A DNA stretch of 64,000 nucleotides from positions 35,692 to 99,691 of the forward strand of contig NZ_CATNLZ010000007.1 in NCBI RefSeq assembly GCF_950101795.1, given 5' to 3'. Positions 24,161-32,447 of the stretch are shown piece by piece (position 1 is the stretch's first letter; each line of letters starts with the position of its first letter). Both the position numbers and the translations under genes were made by a program. A model generated the notes under the pieces. The model saw nothing but the letters and a program-made list of their open reading frames with translations. It searched no databases and was not told where the DNA came from. This DNA comes from Nocardioides sp. T2.26MG-1 (GTDB taxonomy: Bacteria > Actinomycetota > Actinomycetes > Propionibacteriales > Nocardioidaceae).

Positions 24161-25138
24161 ATGCCCGCCGCCAAGCCGCCCGCGGTCGAGATCGAGGTCG
24201 ACAACCGCGTGGTACGGGTGAGCAACCCCGACCGGGTGTACTTCCCGGAGTCGGGGGCCACCAAGCTCGACCTGGTCGAGTACTACCTCTCGGTCGGGCC
24301 CGGCATCGTCAACGCGCTGTTCGAGCGGCCCTGCATGCTGCACCGCTTCCCGAAGGGCCTGGCGGGCGACAAGGTGCACCAGAAGCGGCTGCCGCAGGGC
24401 GCTCCGCCCTGGGTGGAGACCGTGCGCCTGTACTTCCCGCGCTGGGGACGCACCGCCGACGAGCTGTGTGTCACCGAGCTGGGCTCGGTGATCTGGGCGG
24501 TGCAGATGTCCACCGTCGAGTTCCACCCGTGGAACAGCCGCCGCGAGGACACCGAGAAGCCCGACGAGTGGCGCATCGACCTCGACCCCGGCCCGGAGTG
24601 CCCCTACGACCGGGTCCGCCGGGTCGCCCACGTCGCCCACGAGGTGCTCGACGAGCTCGGCGCGGTCGGCTTCCCCAAGACCAGCGGCAGCAAGGGCCTG
24701 CACGTCTACGTCCGCATCAAGCCCGAGCACGGCCACAAGGACGTACGCCGGGCGGCGCTCGCGTTCGCCCGCGAGGTCGAGCGGCGCCTGCCCGACGACG
24801 TCGACCTGACCTGGTGGCGCAAGGACCGCGACCCGACCACGGTCTTCGTCGACTACAACCAGAACGCCCGCGACCACACGATCGCCGCGGCGTACTCCGT
24901 GCGCGGCCTGCCCGACGCCCGTGTCTCCACCCCGATCCGCTGGGACGAGGTCGACGACGCCGACCCCCGCGACTTCACGATCTTCACCGTGCCCGCCCGG
25001 TTCGCCGAGCTCGGCGACCTGCACGCCGACATCGACGACGGTGGCGGTCGGGGGCCCTACGACATCACGCCCCTGCTGGAGTGGGCCGACCGCGACGAGC
25101 GCGAGGGCGCGGAGCCGCCCGCGGACCCCGAACCCTAG
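24161..25138 (+). CDS. ligD: LigD-type DNA polymerase/primase domain protein
   Basis: A 325-residue archaeo-eukaryotic-primase-type polymerase, as in the polymerase part of NHEJ ligase D. The catalytic DLDPGPECPYDRV (two Asp) and the triphosphate site TSGSKGLHVYVRI are intact; the N-terminus VSNPDRVYFPESGATKLDLVEYY is typical. It is a stand-alone polymerase without ligase or nuclease domains, and no ku gene is next to it. TAGAGT lies seven bases before ATG 24161. It could repair breaks or gaps together with a ligase coded elsewhere. Confidence 0.9.
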   Translation: MPAAKPPAVEIEVDNRVVRVSNPDRVYFPESGATKLDLVEYYLSVGPGIVNALFERPCMLHRFPKGLAGDKVHQKRLPQGAPPWVETVRLYFPRWGRTADELCVTELGSVIWAVQMSTVEFHPWNSRREDTEKPDEWRIDLDPGPECPYDRVRRVAHVAHEVLDELGAVGFPKTSGSKGLHVYVRIKPEHGHKDVRRAALAFAREVERRLPDDVDLTWWRKDRDPTTVFVDYNQNARDHTIAAAYSVRGLPDARVSTPIRWDEVDDADPRDFTIFTVPARFAELGDLHADIDDGGGRGPYDITPLLEWADRDEREGAEPPADPEP

Positions 25139-25147
25139 GATCGGTCC

Positions 25148-25810
25148 GTGGGCATCCAGATCACCCCGAGCATCCTCAACGCCGACTTCGCCGCCCTCGG
25201 GGCCGAGGTCGCGCGGATCGGCAGCGCCGACTGGGTGCACGTCGACGTCATGGACAACCACTTCGTCCCCAACCTCACGTTCGGCCCGACGATGGTCGAG
25301 GCGCTGGCCCGGTCGACCGACGTGCCGCTGGACGCCCACCTGATGATCGAGGACGCGGACCGCAGCGCCCTGGCGTACGTCGAGGCCGGGTGCGGCTCAG
25401 TGACGTTCCACGTCGAGGCGGCCAAGGCCCCGGTGCGGCTGGCCCGCGAGATCCGCTCCCACGGCGCCCGCGCGAGCATGGCCCTCCGGCCGGCCACGCC
25501 CGTGGAGCCCTACGAGGACCTGCTGCCCGAGCTCGACATGCTGCTGATCATGACCGTCGAACCCGGGTTCGGCGGCCAGCGGTTCCTCGACCTGTGCCTG
25601 CCCAAGATCCGCCGGGCCCGCGAGCTGATGGACAAGCACGGCATCGAGACCTGGCTCCAGGTCGACGGCGGCATCAGCCTCGACACCATCGAGCGCTGCG
25701 TCGAGGCCGGCGCGGACGTCTTCGTCGCGGGCTCCGCGGTCTACTCCGCCGACGACCCCGACCGAATGGTCGCCGAGCTGCGCGCGAAGGCCGAGGCCGC
25801 TGCCCGCTGA
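25148..25810 (+). CDS. rpe: Ribulose-phosphate 3-epimerase
   Basis: A 220-residue TIM-barrel enzyme of the pentose phosphate pathway that interconverts ribulose 5-phosphate and xylulose 5-phosphate. [34 protein letters not shown] (metal ligands) and VEPGFGGQ are the family signatures. TAGGAT at 25136-25141 lies six bases before GTG 25148 and overlaps the TAG stop of the polymerase gene. Ribulose 5-phosphate is also a substrate of RibBA in the operon just downstream. Confidence 0.95.
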   Translation: MGIQITPSILNADFAALGAEVARIGSADWVHVDVMDNHFVPNLTFGPTMVEALARSTDVPLDAHLMIEDADRSALAYVEAGCGSVTFHVEAAKAPVRLAREIRSHGARASMALRPATPVEPYEDLLPELDMLLIMTVEPGFGGQRFLDLCLPKIRRARELMDKHGIETWLQVDGGISLDTIERCVEAGADVFVAGSAVYSADDPDRMVAELRAKAEAAAR

Positions 25811-25848
25811 CCCTCCACGCTCGGGCCCCGGGCCTGGAATCCCTGTGG

Positions 25849-25901
25849 TTTGGTCACCAACGACGGCATTTCTGGGTGCGTCCCTGTCGTTGGTGACCAA
25901 A
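25849..25901. repeat. Long inverted repeat, unit 1 (TTTGGTCACCAACGAC arms)
   Basis: Two perfect 16-base arms, left TTTGGTCACCAACGAC and right its exact inverse complement, around a 21-base loop. Each arm itself holds the near-palindrome TTGGTSACCAA. A second unit starts exactly 120 bases later and shares flanking sequence (CTGTGG...). Function unknown. Confidence 0.85.
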
Positions 25902-25968
25902 CGGCGCCTGTGGAGGAGCGGCGGAGTGGCAGCCCGGCGCTGCCGGTGCCGGGGCCGAACGTCTGTCG

Positions 25969-26020
25969 TTTGGTCACCAACCGCGGCACGTCGGGCCGCG
26001 TGTTGTCGTTGGTGACCAAA
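25969..26020. repeat. Long inverted repeat, unit 2
   Basis: Arms TTTGGTCACCAAC and GTTGGTGACCAAA, 13 bases each and perfect, around a 26-base loop that has diverged from unit 1. Unit 1 and unit 2 are direct repeats at 120-base spacing; arms are conserved while loops are not. Confidence 0.85.
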
Positions 26021-26160
26021 CCGCAGCTGTGGAGTAGCACCGGGCCGCCGAGGGTCACCCTCACGGTCTCGGCCCTCGCCCGGCGGGACTCCAGCCTGCG
26101 GAGGCCTGGCAGCCACAGATCAACGCGACCCGCGCCGACCGACCGGGCACACTGCGCCGC

Positions 26161-26262
26161 GTGCTCCTGACCCTCTCGGCGACGCCCGCGCCCGCCCGCG
26201 ACCTGGGGTACCTGCTGCACAAGCACCCCGACCGGGTCCAGGAGTTCACCCAGTCGTTCGGG
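26161..26262 (+). pseudogene. hen1: Remnant of hen1 (RNA 3'-terminal 2'-O-methyltransferase), first 34 codons
   Basis: From GTG 26161 the frame reads VLLTLSATPAPARDLGYLLH then KHPDRVQEFTQSFG, the distinctive start of bacterial Hen1, which methylates RNA ends during Pnkp/Hen1 RNA repair. After SFG the similarity ends abruptly and the rest of the methyltransferase (over 400 residues) is missing. CACACT seven bases before the GTG may be its old leaderless promoter. The piece is fused to the tail of pnkp, so it is the left half of a deletion scar. Confidence 0.8.
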
Positions 26263-26429
26263 GCCGCGAGCGCGACACCGGGCGCAAGGGCAGCCTCGCC
26301 CTGCGCGAGCACGGCCTCGGGCTGGAGTCGCTGAGCCTCTTCGTCGAGGGCGCGCCGCTCTGGAGGGTCCACCAGGTGGTGTTCGCGGTGCTCGCCCTCG
26401 AGTCGGAGCCGGTCGACCCCCGTCTCTAG
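26256..26429 (+). pseudogene. pnkp: Remnant of pnkp (polynucleotide kinase-phosphatase), last ~55 codons
   Basis: In a frame different from the hen1 piece, this reads RKGSLALREHGLGLESLSLF, then VEGAPLWRVHQ, ending VFAVLALESEPVDPRL and a TAG stop. This is the characteristic C-terminus of bacterial Pnkp, the kinase-phosphatase-ligase partner of Hen1. Kinase, phosphatase and most of the adenylyltransferase domain are gone. Since hen1 normally lies just upstream of pnkp, one internal deletion of several kilobases explains both remnants. The exact junction is at about 26256-26270. Confidence 0.78.
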
Positions 26430-26511
26430 AGGCCCGGCGTGCGCGGGCGTCTCGCTCTGTGGTCCGGCTCACGCCTGATCGCTTACGTCGCTGTGGCACA
26501 CTCGACCTCGA

Positions 26512-26527
26512 CGAGTTCTCGAACTCG
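26512..26527. repeat. Perfect dyad just before the FMN riboswitch
   Basis: CGAGTTC-TC-GAACTCG, seven-base arms with two bases between. It lies directly before the aptamer and may be part of the promoter region or a protein site. No function is shown. Confidence 0.45.
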
Positions 26528-26530
26528 CGT

Positions 26531-26662
26531 GCTCTGGGGTCGGTGTAATTCCGAGCCGGCGGTGACTGGGTGAGAGCCCAGAAGTCCGCGACCCGGTCAC
26601 AGCCAGTGACCGGTTGACCAGGTGAGATTCCTGGACCGACGGTGAAAGTCCGGATGGGAAGC
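26531..26662 (+). promoter_or_regulatory. FMN riboswitch (RFN element)
   Basis: The conserved blocks GGGGTCGGTGTAATTCCGA (26536 on), GCCGGCGGTGA, CCGCGACCCG, GGTTGACCAGGTGAGATTCC, ACCGACGGTGAAAGTCCGGA and TGGGA occur in order. It senses FMN and shuts off the rib operon that starts 86 bases later. Downstream, a 12-base palindrome CCGCACGTGCGG (26688-26699) and a small hairpin GTCCGCGAGCGGAC (26719-26732) next to the ribD ribosome site could be the expression platform, which suggests translational control. The platform is an inference. Confidence 0.95.
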
Positions 26663-26747
26663 GCACGCAGGTGTCGTCCCCACGTGTCCGCACGTGCGGG
26701 TGACCCGTCGGCCCCGGAGTCCGCGAGCGGACATGAGGGGCACCGAG

Positions 26748-27779
26748 ATGGCATTCACCGCGGCCGAGCAGGCGGCGATGTCGCGCGCCCTCGAGCTGGC
26801 GGCCACGCCGGGCGTCCCGCTCGGCCCGAACCCGCGGGTCGGGTGCGTGCTCCTCGACGCCGAGGGCCGCACGATCGCGGAGGGGCACCACCGCGGCGCC
26901 GGCACGCCGCACGCGGAGGCCGACGCCCTCGCCCGGGCCGGCGACCGGGCCCGGGGCGCCACCGCGGTGGTCACCCTCGAGCCGTGCAACCACACCGGCC
27001 GCACCGGCCCGTGCGCCGACGCACTGGTGGCCGCGGGCGTACGACGCGTGGTCTTCGCCCAGCCGGACCCCAATCCGGACGCGGCCGGTGGTGCCGCCAC
27101 CCTGGCCACCGCGGGCGTCGACGTCGAGTCGGGACTCCTGACGGTCGAGTCGGGACTTCTGAACCGCTTCTGGACCTTCGGCCTCGAGCACGGCCGCCCG
27201 TTCGTGACGTGGAAGTTCGCCACGACCCTCGACGGCCGCAGCGCCGCCGCCGACGGCACCAGCCGCTGGGTGAGCTCCCCGGCCGCCCGCCTCGACACGC
27301 ACCGGCTGCGCGCCACCTGCGACGTGATGCTGGTCGGCACCAACACGATCGCCGTCGACGACCCACTGCTGACCGTCCGCGACGAGCAGGACCGGCCGCC
27401 CGCGCACCAGCCGCTGCGCGCAGTGATGGGGGAGCGCGACCTCGACGCCGGGCGGCGCGTGTTTAACGCCGACGCGCCCTCGGTGCGGCTGCGCACCCGC
27501 GAGCCCGAGGAGGCGCTCGCCGAGCTGTTCGCCCGCGGCCGTCGGCACGTCTTCCTCGAGGGCGGTCCCACGCTCGCCGCCGCGTTCCTGCGCGCCGGCC
27601 TCGTCGACGAGATCGTCGTGTACGTCGCACCGATGCTGCTCGGCGCCGGCCGCAGCGCGGTCGCCGACCTCGGAATCACCACCATCGCCGACGCGTTCCG
27701 TCCTCGCGTCACCGACATCACCGTGCTCGAGGGAGAGGAGCCGAACGTGCGGCTCACCCTCGCACCAGGGAAGGACTGA
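26748..27779 (+). CDS. ribD: Bifunctional riboflavin deaminase/reductase
   Basis: A 343-residue two-domain enzyme. The N-terminal deaminase has zinc ligands HAE (55-57) and PCNHTGRTGPC (79-89); the C-terminal reductase begins near residue 145 (FVTWKFATTLDGRSAA). It performs the second and third steps of riboflavin synthesis. ATG at 26748 follows GAGGGG; upstream in-frame ATGs at 26694 and 26733 lack a ribosome site. Oddly, near residues 126-138 VESGLLT is followed by a second VESGLLN, coded by a 21-base tandem duplication. Confidence 0.95.
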   Translation: MAFTAAEQAAMSRALELAATPGVPLGPNPRVGCVLLDAEGRTIAEGHHRGAGTPHAEADALARAGDRARGATAVVTLEPCNHTGRTGPCADALVAAGVRRVVFAQPDPNPDAAGGAATLATAGVDVESGLLTVESGLLNRFWTFGLEHGRPFVTWKFATTLDGRSAAADGTSRWVSSPAARLDTHRLRATCDVMLVGTNTIAVDDPLLTVRDEQDRPPAHQPLRAVMGERDLDAGRRVFNADAPSVRLRTREPEEALAELFARGRRHVFLEGGPTLAAAFLRAGLVDEIVVYVAPMLLGAGRSAVADLGITTIADAFRPRVTDITVLEGEEPNVRLTLAPGKD

Positions 27780-27780
27780 G

Positions 27781-28398
27781 ATGTTCACCGGAATCGTCGA
27801 GGAGCTCGGCACCGTCGCCGCGGTCGAGGACCAGGGCGACGCGATCCGCCTCACCATCCGCGCCTCGACGGTGCTCGAGGACGCCGGTCTCGGCGACTCG
27901 ATCGCCGTCAACGGCTGCTGTCTCACCGTGGCTGCGCGCGACGGCGACACCTGGACGGCCGACGTGATGCAGGAGACGCTCGACAAGACCAGCCTGTACG
28001 GCGTACGCCCCGGCGACCGGGTCAACCTCGAGCGCGCCGTCACCGCCGACAAGCGGCTGGGCGGCCACATCGTCCAGGGCCACGTCGACGACGTGGGGAC
28101 GGTGCTCAGCCGCACCCCGAGCGAGCACTGGGAGGTCGTCGAGATCTCGCTGCCCGCGGGACTCACCCGCTACCTCGTCGACAAGGGCTCGATCACCGTC
28201 GACGGCGTCAGCCTCACGGTCGTGGAGGCCCACGACGAGCGGTTCACGGTGAGCCTGATCCCCGAGACCCTGGCTCGCACCACGCTCGGCACCCGGCAGC
28301 CGGGCGACCGGGTGAACCTCGAGGCCGACATCCTCGCCAAGCACGTCGAGAAGCTGCTGGCGTACCGGAGCGAGGCGACGGGCGTGGGGAGCGACTGA
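27781..28398 (+). CDS. ribE: Riboflavin synthase alpha chain
   Basis: A 205-residue enzyme that makes riboflavin from two molecules of dimethylribityllumazine. [12 protein letters not shown] is the signature start, and the two lumazine-binding repeats each carry a substrate loop ([22 protein letters not shown]). ATG lies one base after the ribD stop, and its stop overlaps ribM. Confidence 0.96.
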   Translation: MFTGIVEELGTVAAVEDQGDAIRLTIRASTVLEDAGLGDSIAVNGCCLTVAARDGDTWTADVMQETLDKTSLYGVRPGDRVNLERAVTADKRLGGHIVQGHVDDVGTVLSRTPSEHWEVVEISLPAGLTRYLVDKGSITVDGVSLTVVEAHDERFTVSLIPETLARTTLGTRQPGDRVNLEADILAKHVEKLLAYRSEATGVGSD

Positions 28399-29102
28399 TG
28401 CTCGACTGGCTGCTCCACGGCACGATCCAGGTCGGCGACGGCTACCTGTCGGTCCGCGAGGTCGTCGGCAACCTGTTCGGCCTCGCGAGCGCCCTGTTCG
28501 GCATGCGGCGCGTGGTCTGGGCCTGGCCGGTGGGCCTGGTCGGCAACGTGCTGCTGTTCACGGTGTTCGTCAGCGGCGAGCTCAGCAACGCGGCCTCGGA
28601 GCCACTGTGGGGCCAGGCCGGCCGGCAGGTGATGTTCGCGGTCGCGAGCCTGTACGGCTGGTGGCGCTGGTCGCGGCTCCGGCGCGACGGGGGCGCCGCC
28701 GACGGCGGGGCGATCTCGCCGCGGTGGGCGACCGGTCCCGAGCGCGTGGCCCTGGTCGCCATGGCCGCCGCCGGCTACGCCCTCGCCTACGCGCTGCTGC
28801 AGCAGATCGGCTCGTGGGGTCCGCGCACCGAGGCCTGGATCCTCGCCGGCTCGCTGCTGGCGACCTACGGCATGGCCCGCGGCTGGGTGGAGTTCTGGCT
28901 GGTCTGGGTGGCCGTCGACGTCGTCGGCGTGACCACGCTGGTCCGAGCCGGCTACTACCCGACCGCGGGGATGTACCTGTTCTACGGCGGCTTCTGCGTG
29001 ATCGGGTTCGCCGCCTGGTGGCGCGCCGAGCGCCGCACCACGAGCGCGACCCGGGCCGACCGGCCCGTCGAGCTCACCTCGAGGCAAGGAGCATCAGCAT
29101 GA
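28398..29102 (+). CDS. ribM: PnuC-family transporter, probable riboflavin importer
   Basis: A 234-residue membrane protein with about six to seven helices, including [33 protein letters not shown] and [17 protein letters not shown], the last carrying the W-rich motif of PnuC transporters. PnuC proteins carry nicotinamide riboside, but those in FMN-riboswitch operons of Corynebacterium and Streptomyces (RibM/PnuX) take up riboflavin. Its position between ribE and ribBA behind the riboswitch supports riboflavin as substrate. ATG overlaps the last base of ribE. Confidence 0.85.
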   Translation: MLDWLLHGTIQVGDGYLSVREVVGNLFGLASALFGMRRVVWAWPVGLVGNVLLFTVFVSGELSNAASEPLWGQAGRQVMFAVASLYGWWRWSRLRRDGGAADGGAISPRWATGPERVALVAMAAAGYALAYALLQQIGSWGPRTEAWILAGSLLATYGMARGWVEFWLVWVAVDVVGVTTLVRAGYYPTAGMYLFYGGFCVIGFAAWWRAERRTTSATRADRPVELTSRQGASA

Positions 29103-30382
29103 GCCAGCCAGGGAACCCCGTCGAGCCCGTCGAACGGGTCCGGCTCGACACGGTCGAGCGGGCCATCGCCGACATCGCCGACGGCAAGGCGGTCGTGGTC
29201 GTCGACGACGAGGACCGCGAGAACGAGGGCGACATCATCTTCGCCGCCAGCAAGGCGACGCCCGAGCTGATGGCGTTCACGATCCGCTACAGCAGCGGGG
29301 TGATCTGCGTCCCGATGCCGGCCCCGATGCTCGACCGGCTCGAGATCCCGCTGATGACCCCGCACAACAAGGACCGGCTGCGTACGGCGTACACGATCTC
29401 GGTCGACGCCCGCGACGGCGTCAGCACCGGCATCTCCGCGGCCGACCGGGCGCACACGGTGCGGGTGCTCGCCGACTCGGCGACCGAGCCGTGGGAGATC
29501 ACCCGCCCGGGTCACGTGTTCCCGCTGCGCTACCGCGAGGGCGGGGTGCTGGTCCGCCGCGGGCACACCGAGGCCGCGGTCGACCTGGCCCGCCTCGCCG
29601 GGCTGACCCCCGCCGGCGTGCTCGTCGAGGTCGTCAACGACGACGGCACGATGAAGCGCGCCCCCGAGCTGCGGGCCTTCGCCGACGAGCACGGCCTCGC
29701 GATGATCTCGATCGACGACCTGGTCCGCTACCGCCGCCGCCACGAGAACCTCGTCGAGCGGGTCGCGGAGACCCGGCTGCCCACCCGGCACGGCGACTTC
29801 ACGGCGTACGGCTACCGGATCACCGTCGACGACTCCGAGCACATCGCCCTCGTGCACGGGGACATCAGCGGACCCGAGCCGGTGCTGACACGCGTGCACT
29901 CCGAGTGCCTGACCGGCGACGTGTTCGGCAGCCACCGCTGCGACTGCGGGCCGCAGCTCGACGAGGCGCTGGCGCGGATCGTCGAGGAGGGGCGCGGTGT
30001 CGTGGTCTACCTGCGCGGCCACGAGGGACGCGGGATCGGCCTGGTCGCCAAGCTCCAGGCCTACCAGCTCCAGGACGGCGGCCGCGACACCGTGGACGCC
30101 AACCTCGACCTGGGGCTGCCCGCCGACGCCCGCCACTACGGGACCGCCACCCAGGTGCTGCGCGACCTCGGCGTCACCAGCGTCCGGCTGCTGACCAACA
30201 ACCCCGACAAGGTGAGCAACCTCGAGGACTTCGGGATCGGTGTGGCCGCCCGCGTCCCGCTCACCCCGCACCCCAACGACCACAACATCGCCTACCTGCT
30301 CACCAAGCGCGACCGGATGGGTCACGATCTGCCCAACCTCGCCGATGGTGTTCCCGAGACCCTCGCCCAGAACGGAGCCTGA
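29099..30382 (+). CDS. ribBA: 3,4-dihydroxy-2-butanone-4-phosphate synthase / GTP cyclohydrolase II
   Basis: A 427-residue fusion that starts both branches of riboflavin synthesis. The N-terminal domain has the acidic loop [10 protein letters not shown] (about 36-45) and acts on ribulose 5-phosphate; the C-terminal domain from about residue 222 has the zinc site [17 protein letters not shown] and the GTP site [14 protein letters not shown] at 29099 overlaps the ribM stop. Both halves look active. Confidence 0.96.
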   Translation: MSQPGNPVEPVERVRLDTVERAIADIADGKAVVVVDDEDRENEGDIIFAASKATPELMAFTIRYSSGVICVPMPAPMLDRLEIPLMTPHNKDRLRTAYTISVDARDGVSTGISAADRAHTVRVLADSATEPWEITRPGHVFPLRYREGGVLVRRGHTEAAVDLARLAGLTPAGVLVEVVNDDGTMKRAPELRAFADEHGLAMISIDDLVRYRRRHENLVERVAETRLPTRHGDFTAYGYRITVDDSEHIALVHGDISGPEPVLTRVHSECLTGDVFGSHRCDCGPQLDEALARIVEEGRGVVVYLRGHEGRGIGLVAKLQAYQLQDGGRDTVDANLDLGLPADARHYGTATQVLRDLGVTSVRLLTNNPDKVSNLEDFGIGVAARVPLTPHPNDHNIAYLLTKRDRMGHDLPNLADGVPETLAQNGA

Positions 30383-30385
30383 CCC

Positions 30386-30871
30386 ATGACCGGACACGGA
30401 GCACCCGTGCTCGAGACCGTCGACTGCAGTGACCTCCGGGTGGCGGTCGTCGCCTCCAGCTGGCACACGCAGGTGATGGACGGCCTGGTCGCCGGCGCCG
30501 AGCGTGCGCTGGACGACTACCACGTCGGGGAGCGCAAGCTGGTCCGCGTGCCGGGAGCCTACGAGCTGGCCGTCGTCGCCGACGCGCTCGCGCGGCAGGG
30601 GTACGACGCCGTCGTCGCCCTCGGCGTGGTCATCCGCGGCGGCACCCCACACTTCGACTACGTCTGCCAGGCCGCCACCGAGGGCCTGACCCGGGTCGCG
30701 CTCGACCGCGGCATCCCGGTGGGCTTCGGGGTCCTCACCTGCGACGGCGACCAGCAGGCGCTGGACCGGGCCGGCCTGGAGGGCTCCAAGGAGGACAAGG
30801 GCTACGAGGCCACCTCCGCGGCGCTGCTCACCGCGCGGACCCTGAGGGAGCTCGCCGCCACCGCACCGTAG
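30386..30871 (+). CDS. ribH: 6,7-dimethyl-8-ribityllumazine synthase
   Basis: A 161-residue enzyme that assembles into capsids and makes the precursor of riboflavin. [52 protein letters not shown] and [17 protein letters not shown] are the family motifs. It is the last gene of the rib operon; its TAG stop forms part of the -10 box of hisE. Confidence 0.96.
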   Translation: MTGHGAPVLETVDCSDLRVAVVASSWHTQVMDGLVAGAERALDDYHVGERKLVRVPGAYELAVVADALARQGYDAVVALGVVIRGGTPHFDYVCQAATEGLTRVALDRGIPVGFGVLTCDGDQQALDRAGLEGSKEDKGYEATSAALLTARTLRELAATAP

Positions 30872-30880
30872 GCTGACCGG

Positions 30881-31144
30881 GTGAAGACGTTCGACGAGCT
30901 CTGGACCGAGCTGAGCGAGAAGGCCCGGTCCCGCCCCGAGGGATCCGGCACCGTGCGCGAGCTCGACGCCGGCGTCCATGCGATCGGGAAGAAGCTGGTC
31001 GAGGAGGCTGCGGAGTCCTGGATGGCCGCGGAGCACGAGGGCCGGGACCGGACGGCGGAGGAGATCAGCCAGCTGCTCTACCACGCCCAGGTCCTGATGC
31101 TCGCGACCGGCATCGAGCTCGACGACGTCTACGCCCACCTCTGA
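30881..31144 (+). CDS. hisE: Phosphoribosyl-ATP pyrophosphatase
   Basis: An 87-residue MazG-fold enzyme for the second step of histidine synthesis. [24 protein letters not shown] and the metal site [15 protein letters not shown] (EExxE type) with [15 protein letters not shown] identify it. TAGGCT at 30869-30874 lies six bases before GTG 30881, a leaderless promoter that overlaps the ribH stop. It pairs with hisG 12 bases downstream. Confidence 0.94.
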   Translation: MKTFDELWTELSEKARSRPEGSGTVRELDAGVHAIGKKLVEEAAESWMAAEHEGRDRTAEEISQLLYHAQVLMLATGIELDDVYAHL

Positions 31145-31156
31145 GGAGGAGCCTCC

Positions 31157-32005
31157 ATGGCACTGCTCCGCATCGCGGTCCCCAACAAGGGGTCGCTGTC
31201 CCAGTCCGCGTCCGAGATCCTGCGCGAGTCCGGCTACCGCCAGCGCGACGACGCCAAGCAGCTGACGCTCACCGACGCCGAGAACGGCGTGGAGTTCTTC
31301 TACCTGCGCCCGCGTGACATCGCGCTGTACGTCGGGGAGGGCACGCTCGACGTCGGCATCACCGGCCGCGACCTGCTCAAGGACTCCGGCGCCAAGGCCG
31401 AGGAGGTGCGCGGCCTCGGTTTCGGGCGTAGCCGGTTCCGGTTCGCCGGCCCGCGCGGCTCGTTCACCGACCTCACCCAGCTGGCCGGGACGCGGATCGC
31501 CACGTCGTACGTCGGCGTGGTCCGCTCGTTTCTCGAGGAGCGCGGCATCGAGGCGACCGTGATCCGCCTCGACGGCGCCGTGGAGACCAGCATCCAGCTC
31601 GGCGTCGCCGACGTGATCGCCGACGTCGTCGAGACCGGCAGCACCCTGCGGCAGGCCGGGCTCGAGACCTTCGGCGAGACCATCCTCGACTCCGAGGCGG
31701 TGCTGATCACGCGCAGCGGGTCCGTGCCCGAGGGGTTCGAGATCTTCCGCCGCCGGGTCGAGGGCGTCCTGGTGGCCCGGACCTACGTGATGATGGACTA
31801 CGACATCCCCTCCGACCGGGTCGCCGACGCCGTGCGGCTGACGCCGGGCATCGAGAGCCCCACCGTGTCGCCGCTTCATCGGGCCGGGTGGTCGGCGGTG
31901 CGGGCGATGGTCCCGCGCGACGGCGCCCAGCGTCTGATGGACGAGCTCTTCGAGATCGGTGCCCGCGGCATCCTGCTCACCGACATCCATGCCTGCCGGC
32001 TCTAG
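31157..32005 (+). CDS. hisG: ATP phosphoribosyltransferase, long form
   Basis: A 282-residue enzyme that starts histidine synthesis from ATP and PRPP. LRIAVPNKGSLSQSASEIL, DVGITGRDLLKDSG and the PRPP site GVADVIADVVETGSTLRQAG are present. The C-terminal regulatory domain (from about residue 210) makes it the long HisG form that is inhibited by histidine and needs no HisZ. AGGAGGAG precedes the ATG. Confidence 0.96.
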   Translation: MALLRIAVPNKGSLSQSASEILRESGYRQRDDAKQLTLTDAENGVEFFYLRPRDIALYVGEGTLDVGITGRDLLKDSGAKAEEVRGLGFGRSRFRFAGPRGSFTDLTQLAGTRIATSYVGVVRSFLEERGIEATVIRLDGAVETSIQLGVADVIADVVETGSTLRQAGLETFGETILDSEAVLITRSGSVPEGFEIFRRRVEGVLVARTYVMMDYDIPSDRVADAVRLTPGIESPTVSPLHRAGWSAVRAMVPRDGAQRLMDELFEIGARGILLTDIHACRL

Positions 32006-32447
32006 CGGCGCGCCGCCGCTGCCGCGCACCTGGCGCCCGCTCGGCGTGCGCGTCGCGGGGATCGTGTTCGGGGCCGGGCTGCTGGTCTGCTTCGGCCTGG
32101 CCTGGATCGGCTTCGACCAGGAGACGCGGGACAAGTTCACCGCGTTCCAGCTAGGCACGCTGGCGTTCCTCGGGCTGCTCGCGTTCGCGGTCTGGTTCGC
32201 CCTGGTGCGCTGCCGGGTTGTCGCCGAGCCGGAGCGGCTCGTGGTGGTCAACGGCTACAAGCGCCGCGAGCTCGCCTGGGCTCAGGTCGTCGGCGTGCAC
32301 ATGCCGCGGGGAGCGCCGTGGGTGACGCTCGACCTTGCCGACGGGTCGACGTTGTCCGCGATGGGCATCCAGGGCTCGGACGGCGACCGTGCCCGGCGGG
32401 CGGTCCGTGAGCTGCGGGCGCTCGTCGAGAGCCAGACCCAGGTCTAG
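31989..32447 (+). CDS. PH-domain membrane protein
   Basis: A 152-residue protein with two membrane helices at about residues 20-40 and 52-70, followed by a bacterial PH-like domain (VVAEPERLVVVNGYKRRELAWAQVVGV, then WVTLDLADGSTL). It resembles the actinobacterial low-molecular-weight antigen 6 type PH proteins, whose role is unknown. ATG at 31989 overlaps the end of hisG by 17 bases in another frame, a usual arrangement in Actinomycetota. It converges with the epimerase, sharing the stop region. Confidence 0.8.
   Translation: MPAGSSGAPPLPRTWRPLGVRVAGIVFGAGLLVCFGLAWIGFDQETRDKFTAFQLGTLAFLGLLAFAVWFALVRCRVVAEPERLVVVNGYKRRELAWAQVVGVHMPRGAPWVTLDLADGSTLSAMGIQGSDGDRARRAVRELRALVESQTQV

Noticed and set aside
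25850..26170. A 106-codon frame across the inverted repeats (VTNDG..., VTKPQ...)
   Set aside because: Its repeated residues come from the palindrome arms themselves; no ribosome site and the loops are not conserved at protein level.
26430..26530. Promoter of the rib operon
   Set aside because: A start must lie here, but no -35/-10 pair with good spacing stood out; not annotated as a feature.
28982..32251. A 1089-codon minus-strand frame opposite ribBA, ribH, hisE and hisG
   Set aside because: Shadow of well-supported plus-strand genes; no motif.
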